From an uncultured Collinsella sp. (lineage in GTDB: Bacteria > Actinomycetota > Coriobacteriia > Coriobacteriales > Coriobacteriaceae), in assembly GCA_900752015.1 (NCBI GenBank), contig CAADTZ010000036.1, positions 1-49,590 of the forward strand: a DNA stretch of 49,590 bases. The letters run 5' to 3'. Of the stretch, positions 33,126 through 41,211 are shown one piece after another; positions within the stretch are counted from its first letter, which is position 1; each line of letters begins with the position of its first letter. The position numbers were made by a program, and so were the translations under genes. A model generated the notes under the pieces. That model had not been told where the DNA came from, searched no databases, and worked only from the letters and a program-made list of their open reading frames with translations.

Positions 33126-33407
33126 TTACTTGATCTCCTGAATCGCGTAACGCGAAACATCTACGACGGCTCCGGATCGGACTTTGATCTGGACCTTCTC
33201 GCCTTCGATGCCTTTGACGGTTCCGTAGATACCGCCGGCGAAAAGAACCTCTTGACCCGGCTTGAGCTCGGTGTGCAGCTCCTTGAAGTACTTCTGCTTC
33301 TTCTTCATGTTGATTTGCGACCAGATGGTGTAAATCAAGCCCATGATGACAAGCAGGCCTAAAAGGGCGACCGAGGAGCTCAGGACGTTGGCTCCGAAAT
33401 CGGCCAT
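33126..33407 (-). CDS. yajC: YajC-family protein within the PTS operon
   Basis: This 93-residue protein has one N-terminal membrane span (about 12-30), a basic KKKQKYF stretch and a small beta domain (KPGQEVLFAGGIYGTVKGIE), the layout of YajC, the accessory SecDF partner. It starts within the EIIA stop (TAATG), so the two are translationally coupled, and EIIB follows. Similar yajC genes occur inside mannose-class PTS operons of some Gram-positive bacteria, so this may be a transporter-specific paralogue and not the general translocase subunit. Confidence 0.82.
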   Translation of the reverse strand: MADFGANVLSSSVALLGLLVIMGLIYTIWSQINMKKKQKYFKELHTELKPGQEVLFAGGIYGTVKGIEGEKVQIKVRSGAVVDVSRYAIQEIK

Positions 33408-33850
33408 TAGATGCCGTCCTCGTCGCCGAAGATATCCTCTTCCTCGGAGCCGGCAACGGATGCGACCGTCTGGGCGGTGACGCCCGTCTGGCCAACGGTC
33501 ACGGCCTGCTCGCCAAGCTCGGCGAGCGTGGCATTGCCGCGGAGGAACAGAAGCTCAATAACCATGGGAAGGTTGGTGCCAGTCAGAACCTCGACGTTGT
33601 CGACATCCTGGGCAATCATCATCGACTGGTTGAACGGGGTGCCGCCAAGCAGGTCGGTAAAGACGAGCACGCCATCGCACTCCTCGCGCATGGCGGTAAT
33701 AGCGGCGCGGAGATCCTCACCGTAGGATGCGGCCTGGTCGCCCTCAAAAGGAACGACGGTAAAAGCAGGCTGGTCGCCGGCAACCATAGCGATAGCGCTT
33801 GCGAGACCGGGTGCGAACTGTCCATGACCGGTAAGAATAAAGCCAACCAT
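33407..33850 (-). CDS. PTS mannose/fructose/sorbose-family EIIA
   Basis: This 147-residue subunit accepts phosphate from HPr on His9 (ILTGHGQFAPG) and passes it to EIIB. DLLGGTPFNQS (about 68-78) is the conserved family loop. The family domain ends near residue 130 and an acidic tail (GSEEEDIFGDEDGI) follows. It is the first gene of a five-gene operon, behind a GGAAGGGA ribosome site. The upstream 700-bp gap carries the GntR operator and two kinds of ACCGTTCACCG boxes. Confidence 0.93.
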   Translation of the reverse strand: MVGFILTGHGQFAPGLASAIAMVAGDQPAFTVVPFEGDQAASYGEDLRAAITAMREECDGVLVFTDLLGGTPFNQSMMIAQDVDNVEVLTGTNLPMVIELLFLRGNATLAELGEQAVTVGQTGVTAQTVASVAGSEEEDIFGDEDGI

Positions 33851-33967
33851 TCAAATTTCCCTTCCGAAGGTGTGTACGATCTGAGTCCGATGATTTTCGG
33901 AAGCCAGCGGGCGCTCGCCCTTAAAGCTTCTTAGAAAGCGTTCTTTGAAGACCAGTGGTTTCTAAAC

Positions 33968-33979
33968 TGGTAGTAACCA
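33968..33979. promoter_or_regulatory. GntR (NagR/DasR-like) operator upstream of the PTS operon
   Basis: TGGTAGTAACCA is identical to the agaS site. It is flanked by further half-sites (ACCAGTGGTT just before it). It lies about 118 bp upstream of EIIA. More half-sites (ACCAGTTAGAACCA) occur at 34247-34260. Confidence 0.75.
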
Positions 33980-34053
33980 CGTGATGTGTTGTTGTCACTA
34001 TATCACCCCAGAAGAGGTCGCTTTCGTTGATTCATACGGTAAAACGTTTTTGC

Positions 34054-34085
34054 ACCGCTCACGGTGATAAATCGACCGTTTACCG
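34054..34085 (+). promoter_or_regulatory. Tandem 21-bp-spaced ACCGTTCACCG-like boxes, PTS operon
   Basis: ACCGCTCACGG (34054-34064) and ACCGTTTACCG (34075-34085) start exactly 21 bp apart. The second also lies in the palindrome CGACCG...CGGTCG (34073-34089). Confidence 0.45.
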
Positions 34086-34273
34086 GTCGTTAACACTTCT
34101 ACCTGCGGTTTTGAAACCGTTTCGAAATGTTTTGGCAAAAGATCGGAACTTTTCCTGTCCCTAAACAACGCAGGGCGGCTAAAAATAGCGTGTAGAAAAA
34201 TTGCAGGTCATTGTGAAGATATGTGAATTGGTCTTTTTGACTTAATACCAGTTAGAACCAGTTTTGAGATTAT

Positions 34274-34303
34274 CGGTGAACGGTAGTTTTCGACCGTTCA
34301 CCG
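34274..34303. promoter_or_regulatory. Inverted pair of ACCGTTCACCG boxes
   Basis: CGGTGAACGGT (34274-34284) and ACCGTTCACCG (34293-34303) are perfect 11-bp inverted arms around 8 bp. This is the most complete copy of the motif in the window. The rest of 33851-34551 shows no coding potential. Confidence 0.55.
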
Positions 34304-34512
34304 GTTACTTGCAATCGTTTGCAGTTGTTTTCCCATATGAATCGGGGAACCCGATGAAGCACTTGTGCGATCACGGAAAGTTTTGACATTTGTCCTCATC
34401 CCCCGCGCACCAAACTCCGGCACCCAAAATGAGCCAATAGTTCACGCTAATCGTTTTCAATCATTACTTACTCAATATTCGTAATTATTTATCGTTTATC
34501 GTTAATTCTGAT

Positions 34513-34528
34513 ATGATACAAGTATCAT
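34513..34528. promoter_or_regulatory. Palindrome over the promoter of the DUF2975/HTH pair
   Basis: ATGATACAAGTATCAT has perfect 7-bp arms. Its left arm overlaps a likely -10 element (TATGAT), a good place for repression by the HTH protein encoded downstream. Confidence 0.55.
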
Positions 34529-34551
34529 CCAAGACATTGGTTGGAGGAGCT

Positions 34552-35190
34552 ATGATCCGCTGGAACGTATCCAAATCGAATGAAGCCATCGACCGTGAAC
34601 AGGCAATAGCCAAACTGAGGAAGCTCACTCGCTACTGCAAATGGGCCACAATCTGCACCACCGTGGCGCTCGCTCTGGGAGTCCTCGCAGTCATTGCAAT
34701 CGAACTTCTACTCATATTGCCTAGCCTCTCCCAAGGGTTCTGTCTCCAATCCGTAGAGCTTACGGCTGGCAAAGGGCCATTTCTCGCGCTCGTCGGCGCC
34801 AACGAACAGACCCCTCTTATGCTTGTCGCGCACGACGGTCATACTGCCATAGGGAGCGGCATGATGACATGCCTCGCGCTTGCCATCGCGCTAAGCGCAT
34901 ACAGGTTTTTCTCCTCCATTGAAAAGTCGGGCAGGCCCTTTGACCTCGAATGCATCCGCATACTACGTCAAATAGGACATTTGTTCCTTATCGGCGGCGC
35001 CGCCGTGAAACCTTTTGGTGCCATAGTCACAGGGCTGATACTCTCAGGATTTGGCGGTAGCTTTACGGATGCGCTTGGCGACCAACTGCTCGACCTCTCT
35101 ATGCTCTTTGCGGGCCTGATTTTTAGCCTGATTGCCAGCGTCTTCCAGTACGGGTGTATCCTGCAAAAACAAGATGACGAGTTGCTCTAG
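34552..35190 (+). CDS. DUF2975-family membrane protein
   Basis: This 212-residue protein has four predicted membrane spans (near 32-56, 102-122, 140-165 and 180-203). The layout fits DUF2975 proteins, which are typically encoded beside a small XRE/YozG-type HTH gene, as here. It starts at the ATG at 34552, behind GGAGGAG. The pair probably forms a signalling or immunity-like module in which the membrane protein modulates the HTH protein. That role is inferred from family pairing only. Confidence 0.8.
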   Translation: MIRWNVSKSNEAIDREQAIAKLRKLTRYCKWATICTTVALALGVLAVIAIELLLILPSLSQGFCLQSVELTAGKGPFLALVGANEQTPLMLVAHDGHTAIGSGMMTCLALAIALSAYRFFSSIEKSGRPFDLECIRILRQIGHLFLIGGAAVKPFGAIVTGLILSGFGGSFTDALGDQLLDLSMLFAGLIFSLIASVFQYGCILQKQDDELL

Positions 35191-35199
35191 GGGGAATCC

Positions 35200-35439
35200 A
35201 TGATTATTCTGCGGCTCGACCGCATGCTTGCCGAACGCAAGATCTCATCCAAAGAGCTTGCGGAACGCGTGGGCATCTCCCAGGTCAATATGTCGCGCAT
35301 CAAGACGGGCAAGGTTTCTGCCGTGCGCTTTTCAACTCTTGACGCGATATGCCGGGCACTCGACTGCCAACCGGGCGATGTGCTGGAATATATGCCTGAC
35401 GATGAAGCCGATAATCTTTTTGGACTTAAAGATTCATAG
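35200..35439 (+). CDS. Small XRE/YozG-type HTH regulator
   Basis: This 79-residue protein is nearly all one Cro/C1-type helix-turn-helix (about 10-62; ISSKELAERVGISQVNMSRI). The CQPGDVLEYMPDDEA segment is typical of the YozG group. It starts nine bases after the DUF2975 stop, behind GGGGGAA, so the two are coupled. It probably binds the palindrome at 34513. Confidence 0.88.
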   Translation: MIILRLDRMLAERKISSKELAERVGISQVNMSRIKTGKVSAVRFSTLDAICRALDCQPGDVLEYMPDDEADNLFGLKDS

Positions 35440-35469
35440 GCATAATTTAGCCACCAGAGCCTAAACGCA

Positions 35470-35508
35470 AATAGCCCGCTAGAACAACATCCGTTCTAGC
35501 GGGCTATT
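35470..35508. terminator. Bidirectional terminator
   Basis: AATAGCCCGCTAGAAC (35470-35485) pairs perfectly with GTTCTAGCGGGCTATT (35493-35508), between converging genes. Confidence 0.88.
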
Positions 35509-35548
35509 CAGATATTTCGGCTACGCGCTCGGTGGCTCAGACAAATCT

Positions 35549-36634
35549 TTACGCAAACAGGCCGTAGATGCTGATGTTGGCCTTGGCGTAGAGGCCGTTA
35601 GCATACTCGGTCCACTTGGAGCTAGCGCCTGAGGCCTGCGAGGAATACTGCTGGTAAGCAGTGTAGTAGGCGGTCATGGCCTGCTTATAGGTAGCGCTAT
35701 CGGCCGTAAAGGCATCGTCGGCAAAGGCCTTAGCGTAGGTGCTGTCGGCGTCCTTCCAAGTGCCCTTCTCGCTATCCCACTCGTCACCGGCAAGGTTGAT
35801 GATGTAGTCGGCGTAGTCCTTGCTCGCGGTCTCCTCGTTGCCGTCAGCAGGCTCGGTCGGAGCGGTCGGCATGCTTGCGGAGCTATCGCCCACCTTCTTC
35901 TTGTAGAGCTTCTGCAACGTCGCGGACTGGCGGACGATCTGCTTGGCCTGGTCCTTGGACACGCCATACTGCGTGGCCATGGTCTTGTAGTCCGAAGTGC
36001 CGATGGATTCCTCGGCGTACTGCTTCATCTCCTTAGAGGAGACGGTAATGCCCTCGTCCTCGGCAGCGTCGAGCAGGATCTTGTTGCGCACGTAGGACAG
36101 GATGACGTCGGCAGAAGGAGCGGTGTAGTTGCCATCGCTATCCTTGACGGTGTCGAGGCTGTACTGGCTCTCGATGGCCTCGCGCGCGGTGATGTCGCTC
36201 TTCTTGCCGTTGTAGCTATAGCTTGCCACGGTCGAATCGAGCTGGTCCTCGGTCAGGGTCGACGAGCCGACACCCTTGCCGCCAAAGCCGTCATTGCCAA
36301 TAAAGAAGCCAATCACGGCAGCAATCACGACTGCAAGCACAAAGGCGGCAATCATCGTCTTCTTGTGCTTGCAAGCGTGGTCATCCACGTCGGAGTCGTC
36401 GTCCTCGTCCTGCTCCTCGGGCATCAGATTCTCGTCAGCGGCATCCGCGGCAATCTGAGCCTCCAGTCGGGCGTCCTCCTCCTCGGCCGTCGTGCCGGCG
36501 GCAATGTGCTCGGCAGACGTACCGGCGACCAGATCGATCTTCTCGTCCTCGTCACCGTCGGGGCCTTCGCCGCGCTCGATGATCTGGATGCCGTCGATCT
36601 CGTCCTTCTCGTCCTTCTTTTGAATCAGACCCAT
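35549..36634 (-). CDS. Membrane-anchored SurA-N-like protein
   Basis: This 361-residue protein has a very acidic cytoplasmic N-terminus (1-90, many Asp/Glu) and one membrane span (about 93-113, IAAFVLAVVIAAVIGFFIG). An extracytoplasmic helical domain (about 125-265) resembles the N-terminal chaperone region of SurA/trigger-factor-like proteins (VLSYVRNKILLDAAEDEGITVS is of that type). No parvulin isomerase domain is visible, and the last 90 residues are Ala/Tyr/Ser-rich. A role in folding secreted proteins is plausible. It is preceded by the isocitrate dehydrogenase terminator. Confidence 0.65.
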   Translation of the reverse strand: MGLIQKKDEKDEIDGIQIIERGEGPDGDEDEKIDLVAGTSAEHIAAGTTAEEEDARLEAQIAADAADENLMPEEQDEDDDSDVDDHACKHKKTMIAAFVLAVVIAAVIGFFIGNDGFGGKGVGSSTLTEDQLDSTVASYSYNGKKSDITAREAIESQYSLDTVKDSDGNYTAPSADVILSYVRNKILLDAAEDEGITVSSKEMKQYAEESIGTSDYKTMATQYGVSKDQAKQIVRQSATLQKLYKKKVGDSSASMPTAPTEPADGNEETASKDYADYIINLAGDEWDSEKGTWKDADSTYAKAFADDAFTADSATYKQAMTAYYTAYQQYSSQASGASSKWTEYANGLYAKANISIYGLFA

Positions 36635-36672
36635 ATCAGTTACTCCTTGTTAGGAAACATAGTCTTCAATAG

Positions 36673-36701
36673 AATACGCCCGACAGAGTGCCGGGCGTAT
36701 T
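36673..36701 (-). terminator. Terminator after isocitrate dehydrogenase
   Basis: AATACGCCCG (36673-36682) pairs with CGGGCGTATT (36692-36701). Confidence 0.8.
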
Positions 36702-36760
36702 GATTCTTAGGTTATACGCAAACACTTAAGTACTATTTAGGCGTTTGCAGCGTGCATACC

Positions 36761-37846
36761 TTAGGCCAGGTGCGCGATAACGGCATCGGCAAAGGCCTGC
36801 GTGCCCACGGCGCCCTCGACGGAGCCGGTCTGGGCACGACGCACGTCACCGGTAACCTGCTCGCCCTCGTCGAGCGTGGCAGAGACGGCGGCGCGAATGC
36901 GATTGGCCGCGTCGTTCTCGCCCAGGTGATCGAGCATCATCGCAGCAGAGAGGATCTCGGCCGTGGGGTTGGCGATATCCTGGCCAGCGATATCGGGCGC
37001 GGAGCCGTGCGTTGCCTCGAAGATGGCGCAGTCGGCACCGATGTTGGAGCCGGGGGCCATGCCTAAGCCGCCTACCAGGCCGGCGCACAGGTCGCTCACG
37101 ATGTCGCCGTACAGGTTGGGCAGCACCAGGACATCGAAGTCGTTGGGGTTCTGGACCAGGCCCATGCAGGTGGCGTCGACAATCTTGTCGTTGAACTCAA
37201 TATCGGGATAGTTGGCGGCCACCTCGCGCGCAACGCGCAGGAACAGGCCATCGGTCGCCTTCATAATGTTGGCCTTGTGCACGGCCGTCACCTTTTTACG
37301 GCCGCAGCGGCGGGCGTACTCAAAGGTGTACTCCACAATGCGGCGGCTCTTGGCGATGGAGATGGGCTTAATTGAGATGGCGGAATCGGCGGCGAAGGTC
37401 TTCTGACCCGAGCGCTCGACAAGCTGTGAGAGCTCCTCGACCTCGGCAGCGCCCTCATCGAACTCGATCCCGGCGTAGAGGTCCTCGGTGTTCTCACGCA
37501 CGATGACCAGGTCGACGTCGCGGAAGCGCGAGCCGTCGCCCGGCTGCGACAGGCAGGGGCGCACGCAGGCGTACAGGTCAAAGTGCTTGCGCAGGGCCAC
37601 GTTAACGCTGCGGAAACCCGTGCCGACCGGCGTGGTGATGGGGCCCTTGATGGCAACCTTGGTCTCGGCGACCGCATCGAGCACGTGATGGGGCAGCGGC
37701 GTGCCAAACTCGTCCATGACGCCGGCACCTGCCTCCTGGACGTTCCAGTTGATCTGGACACCGGTGGCCTCGACCACGCGGCGCATGGCCTGCGTAATCT
37801 CGGGACCGATACCGTCACCGGGAATCAGGACTACATCGTGCGCCAT
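36761..37846 (-). CDS. Isocitrate/isopropylmalate dehydrogenase-family enzyme (NAD-isocitrate dehydrogenase type)
   Basis: This 361-residue beta-decarboxylating dehydrogenase has IPGDGIGPEIT (7-17), the substrate loop FRSVNVALRKHFDLYACVRP (about 78-97), VRENTEDLYAG (about 114-124), the catalytic Tyr/Lys region and NLYGDIVSDL (about 228-237). GSAPDIAGQDIANPTAE (about 267-283) precedes the cofactor site. The Ser-x-Asn substrate loop favours isocitrate over isopropylmalate, and no leu genes are nearby. It makes 2-oxoglutarate. It is the last gene of a four-gene operon and starts six bases after the HEAT-protein stop. Confidence 0.87.
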   Translation of the reverse strand: MAHDVVLIPGDGIGPEITQAMRRVVEATGVQINWNVQEAGAGVMDEFGTPLPHHVLDAVAETKVAIKGPITTPVGTGFRSVNVALRKHFDLYACVRPCLSQPGDGSRFRDVDLVIVRENTEDLYAGIEFDEGAAEVEELSQLVERSGQKTFAADSAISIKPISIAKSRRIVEYTFEYARRCGRKKVTAVHKANIMKATDGLFLRVAREVAANYPDIEFNDKIVDATCMGLVQNPNDFDVLVLPNLYGDIVSDLCAGLVGGLGMAPGSNIGADCAIFEATHGSAPDIAGQDIANPTAEILSAAMMLDHLGENDAANRIRAAVSATLDEGEQVTGDVRRAQTGSVEGAVGTQAFADAVIAHLA

Positions 37847-37852
37847 AATCTG

Positions 37853-38551
37853 TTACTCCTCGTCTTCGGCGTCGTCAGATTTTTTAACGCTAGCACGCTT
37901 CTTCTTTTTGGAGAGATCCAGGCCAAAACGTTTAACAAGCATTTCGCAAATCTCGCTCGAACGGGCCTTGAGATAGCTGCCCTTGCCGTTCTCGGCGTCG
38001 AACTTAAGGCGCAGCGCAAGCTTCTCGGCGACCTCGGCGTCGATCTCGCCCTGGCCAAACTCGTACAGGCAACCGAGCATATCGCGATACTCAAGGTCGC
38101 CGTGGTAGCACTGGATGGCCTCGTCTAGGATGGGCCAAGCCTCGCGTGAACGCTCAGCACTCGTGGCGCCCCACACGCACAGCAGGCGGAAGGCGGCATA
38201 GCGCAGCGTGGAGGAAATCTCGTCGAACAGTGCGGTCTCGGCGCCCTCAAAGGCATCGCCCAGCTGCTCGGGGCAGGTGGTGGCGAGCGCCGTCAGGGCA
38301 TCGAGGGCCTCCCAGCGGGTCTGAGCCTCGGGGCGGTCGAGCGCCTCGATCAGCGCGGGCACGCAGGGCACCACGCGCTGCGGATCGCGCTCGGCAAGCA
38401 GGTGCAGCACGCGGGCGGCAAACTGGCGGATACGGCGCGTGGGGCAGCCGAGCTCCTGGACCAGGCGGTCGACGGCGTTCTCGTTCTCCTCTGCCAGCTG
38501 AAGCTGTGCCAGCTCCTCGTCGGTGAGCTGTTCGTCTTTGTTTTCTGCCAT
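37853..38551 (-). CDS. HEAT-repeat-like protein
   Basis: This 232-residue cytoplasmic protein has an acidic N-terminus (1-25), then alpha-helical repeats of HEAT type (about 30-180; RIRQFAARVLHLLAE, ALIEALDRPEAQTRWEALDA) and a basic, then acidic, tail (KKKKRASVKKS, DDAEDEE). No enzymatic motif is seen. It probably acts as a protein-binding scaffold. It lies between a small membrane protein gene and isocitrate dehydrogenase in one operon. Confidence 0.7.
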   Translation of the reverse strand: MAENKDEQLTDEELAQLQLAEENENAVDRLVQELGCPTRRIRQFAARVLHLLAERDPQRVVPCVPALIEALDRPEAQTRWEALDALTALATTCPEQLGDAFEGAETALFDEISSTLRYAAFRLLCVWGATSAERSREAWPILDEAIQCYHGDLEYRDMLGCLYEFGQGEIDAEVAEKLALRLKFDAENGKGSYLKARSSEICEMLVKRFGLDLSKKKKRASVKKSDDAEDEE

Positions 38552-38566
38552 AGTTACCTCTTCTTA

Positions 38567-38995
38567 CTATTTCTTAGCGTGCTTGCCAGCACCCTTGCTG
38601 TCATCGGTGACCGAGATGAGCTGTCGGTCGGCCGCGCCATTGCGACGCGCACGGCGGCGCTCCTCGGCGTCGCCCGCGTCGGCGGCGGCGCGATGAGCCT
38701 TGTTGACGTTAAAAACCTCGTCGTGCTTGCGCCATGGACCGACGGACTCGCCAAAGCTCATCTTAAGACCAGCGATAAAGCCGCCGAGCCAGCCGATCGG
38801 CGCAAACTGCACCAGCGGGAACAGCGAAAACACCCAGGTCAGCAGGACGACTGCCGCCGCTCCTGCAAAGTTGGCAATCCAGTAGTCGCGCTTGGTGATC
38901 ACGCGCTTTTCGCACGCCCACTGGCCGCACAAAAAGCCAATGTAGATCGCAAAGATAAAGAGCACCAGCGCGAGCACCACGAACGTCCAGCTCAT
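38567..38995 (-). CDS. Small membrane protein of unknown function
   Basis: This 142-residue protein starts at the ATG at 38995, behind GAGGAG and five bases after the upstream stop. It has a first span near 4-24, a second near 36-58 and a third short hydrophobic stretch near 62-80. A basic, charged cytoplasmic tail (RRRARRNG) and GKHAKK terminus follow. The family is not recognised. Confidence 0.7.
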   Translation of the reverse strand: MSWTFVVLALVLFIFAIYIGFLCGQWACEKRVITKRDYWIANFAGAAAVVLLTWVFSLFPLVQFAPIGWLGGFIAGLKMSFGESVGPWRKHDEVFNVNKAHRAAADAGDAEERRRARRNGAADRQLISVTDDSKGAGKHAKK

Positions 38996-39000
38996 GGGCG

Positions 39001-40080
39001 CTACTCCTCGTGATGATGGCCGCAGCAGCACTCGTGGCCGTCATCATGGCCGTGGCCGCAGCAGCACTCGTGGTCCTCGCCATGGTGGTGGCCACAACCG
39101 CACTCGTGGTCGTCGCCATGCTCGCCGCAACCGCAGCCTTCCTCGTGAGCGCCATGCTCCTCGGGACGATACTGCGACCAGTCCAGACCGGCGGCGATGG
39201 CGTCGGCCTCCTCCTTATAGAGGACCGTAATGGCCTGGGTGCCCAGCTTGGCACCACCGATGGCGTCGAGCATGTCATAGAGCGTAAAGGCCACGTCGGC
39301 GCCGGGCAGCGCAAGCTCGCGGTCGTCGGCATAGGCGAGCGCCAAGCGCAGGTCCTTAATGAAGTGCTCGACCATAAAGCCGGGCTTGTAGTCGCCGTCG
39401 AGCGCCTTGGGAGCCAGGCTCTCCATGGCGCCGGACTTGCCGGTGCCGCCCAGGATCATCTGACGGGTCTTCTCCAGGTCAAGGTCGCTCAGCTCGGCAA
39501 ATGCCATGGCGTCTGCCATGCCGACCATGCAGGCGCCCAGCGACACCTGGTTGGCGAGCTTGGCAGCCTGGCCCTTGCCGGCGCCGTCGAAGCAGCAGAT
39601 GGTTGCCGCAAAGGTGGAAAGGATATCGCGAACCGGCGCGATGTCGTTCTCGGTAGCGCCCACGATAGCCGTGAGCGTACCGGCGATAGCGCCCGACTCG
39701 CCGCCGGTGACGGGGCAGTCAAACGCCATGCGACCAGAAACCTGGGCGGCCTCGGCAATGTCACGGGCAAGCTCGGGCGAGCTCGTGGTGAGGTCGATCA
39801 AGACCGCACCCGGCTTGGTGCACGCGAGCAGGCCGTCGCCCGCCAGGTAGAGTTCCTCGACCTCGGAGGGATAGCCCACCATGGTAAAGACGACATCGGC
39901 GTTCGCCGCGGCATCGGCCGGCGTATCTGCCCAGACGGCGCCGCGCTCGATAAGCGCCGCCGCCTTGGACTTGGTGCGGTTGTTGACCGTGACGGGATAG
40001 CCGGCGTCCAGAATGTGGCCGGCGATGGGGGCACCCATGATTCCGGTGCCAATGAATGCGACGGAGAGCTTGTTTGCCAT
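39001..40080 (-). CDS. 3-hydroxyisobutyrate dehydrogenase-family oxidoreductase with Cys/His-rich tail
   Basis: This 359-residue protein has an N-terminal Rossmann domain (FIGTGIMGAPIAG, 9-21). GPVTGGESGA-type DCPVTGGESGAIAG lies near 120-133, and the catalytic Lys is in GAGKGQAAKLANQ near 170-182. This is the layout of beta-hydroxyacid dehydrogenases such as tartronate semialdehyde reductase. The normal fold ends near residue 305. The last 53 residues (307-359) contain 10 Cys and 14 His in repeats such as HECCCGH, encoded by an imperfect DNA repeat. This looks like a metal-binding tail. It is the first gene of the operon leading to isocitrate dehydrogenase. Confidence 0.85.
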   Translation of the reverse strand: MANKLSVAFIGTGIMGAPIAGHILDAGYPVTVNNRTKSKAAALIERGAVWADTPADAAANADVVFTMVGYPSEVEELYLAGDGLLACTKPGAVLIDLTTSSPELARDIAEAAQVSGRMAFDCPVTGGESGAIAGTLTAIVGATENDIAPVRDILSTFAATICCFDGAGKGQAAKLANQVSLGACMVGMADAMAFAELSDLDLEKTRQMILGGTGKSGAMESLAPKALDGDYKPGFMVEHFIKDLRLALAYADDRELALPGADVAFTLYDMLDAIGGAKLGTQAITVLYKEEADAIAAGLDWSQYRPEEHGAHEEGCGCGEHGDDHECGCGHHHGEDHECCCGHGHDDGHECCCGHHHEE

Positions 40081-40178
40081 GAAACCTTTCCTTTTGGGTT
40101 GGGTGTTGTTACCAGGTTGAATACTCGGTGCCAGCGTTTGGGCTGTGAGTCGAGGGCGATTACGGACGCAGCGCTTGC

Positions 40179-41132
40179 CTACTGACCGCGCACGCGGCGG
40201 GCGATACGGTCGGAAAGCGACGCCTTGTCGGCGCGGTTCTTACCCCAAAACGCGCAGCCCACCATGCCGGGGCCCACGTGCGAGCCGATGGTGGGACCCA
40301 CGGAGCCGCGAATGATCGTGACGTCGGCGCAACCCTCCTCCTTGCGGATGGCGGCTTCGAGCCAGTCACCATCCTTTTCGGCATCGGCCGTCATGATGGC
40401 GATGGGCATGGTGCGATCGGGCACGTAGTTCTCGCGGAACGACTTGAGGATGGACTTGAGCGCCTTCTTGCGGCCGCGGTTGACGCCGATCAGCGACAGC
40501 GAGCCGGCCAGGTCGTAGGAGAGCTCGGGCTTGACATCGAGCTTTGCCGTGAGCTGCGCCGCCGCGGGCGGAATGCGGCCGCCGGCAGCCAGTGCGTCGA
40601 AGCTCTCGAGCGTAAAGTAGCCGTGGACGTAGGTCTTTGCCTCGTTTGCCCAATCGACCAGCTGTTTGGCGGTCAGTCCCGCCGAACGCTGGCGCACGGC
40701 CTCGAGCGCCAAGAGCGCGCCGGTCGCGCAGGGCAGAGCGTTGTCGACCACGTAAAGCTCAAAATCGGGATACTCGGCGCGCACGGCATCTGCCGCCTGG
40801 CACGCGGAGTTGTAGCTCGACGACAGCGCCGAGGTAAAGCACAGGTAGACCGTGGGCGTGCCCTCTTTGGCGCACTCGGTAAAGAACTCGATATAGCGAC
40901 CGAGCGACACAGCCGAGGTGGACACGCGGGCACCGGCGCGCATCCGGTCGTAGAACTCCTTGGGTGTGATGCTCGACCAGATGTCGTCCGTGCGCTCTTC
41001 GCCATCGATAATGAAGGGGAAACCCAGGATATCGACATCGAGGTTCGCGGCGACCTCGGGGCTAAAGTCGCAGCAGGTATCGACGACGATGCGGCAACGG
41101 TCCGAATGACCGGCGGATGCGGCCTTGTCCAT
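40179..41132 (-). CDS. DegV-family fatty-acid-binding protein
   Basis: This 317-residue protein of the DegV fold binds a fatty acid, and in known systems hands it to a fatty acid kinase. Family features are IVVDTCCDFSPE near 15-26, the TSAVSLGRYIEFF loop near 71-83, SSALSSSYNSA near 99-109 and the C-terminal IGSHVGPGMVG. The start is the ATG at 41132, with AGGAG eight bases upstream. It is separated from hpf by a terminator, and the gap to the next operon holds no clear element. Confidence 0.88.
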   Translation of the reverse strand: MDKAASAGHSDRCRIVVDTCCDFSPEVAANLDVDILGFPFIIDGEERTDDIWSSITPKEFYDRMRAGARVSTSAVSLGRYIEFFTECAKEGTPTVYLCFTSALSSSYNSACQAADAVRAEYPDFELYVVDNALPCATGALLALEAVRQRSAGLTAKQLVDWANEAKTYVHGYFTLESFDALAAGGRIPPAAAQLTAKLDVKPELSYDLAGSLSLIGVNRGRKKALKSILKSFRENYVPDRTMPIAIMTADAEKDGDWLEAAIRKEEGCADVTIIRGSVGPTIGSHVGPGMVGCAFWGKNRADKASLSDRIARRVRGQ

Positions 41133-41150
41133 CAAAGCGACTCCTTACGT

Positions 41151-41182
41151 AAAAAGGCGGCCACCCGCATGGGATGGCCGCC
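41151..41182 (-). terminator. Terminator of hpf
   Basis: GGCGGCCA (41156-41163) pairs with TGGCCGCC (41175-41182). On the minus strand it ends in TTTTT. Confidence 0.88.
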
Positions 41183-41211
41183 AACCGTTAACTCATGCAA
41201 GTTAACGTATT

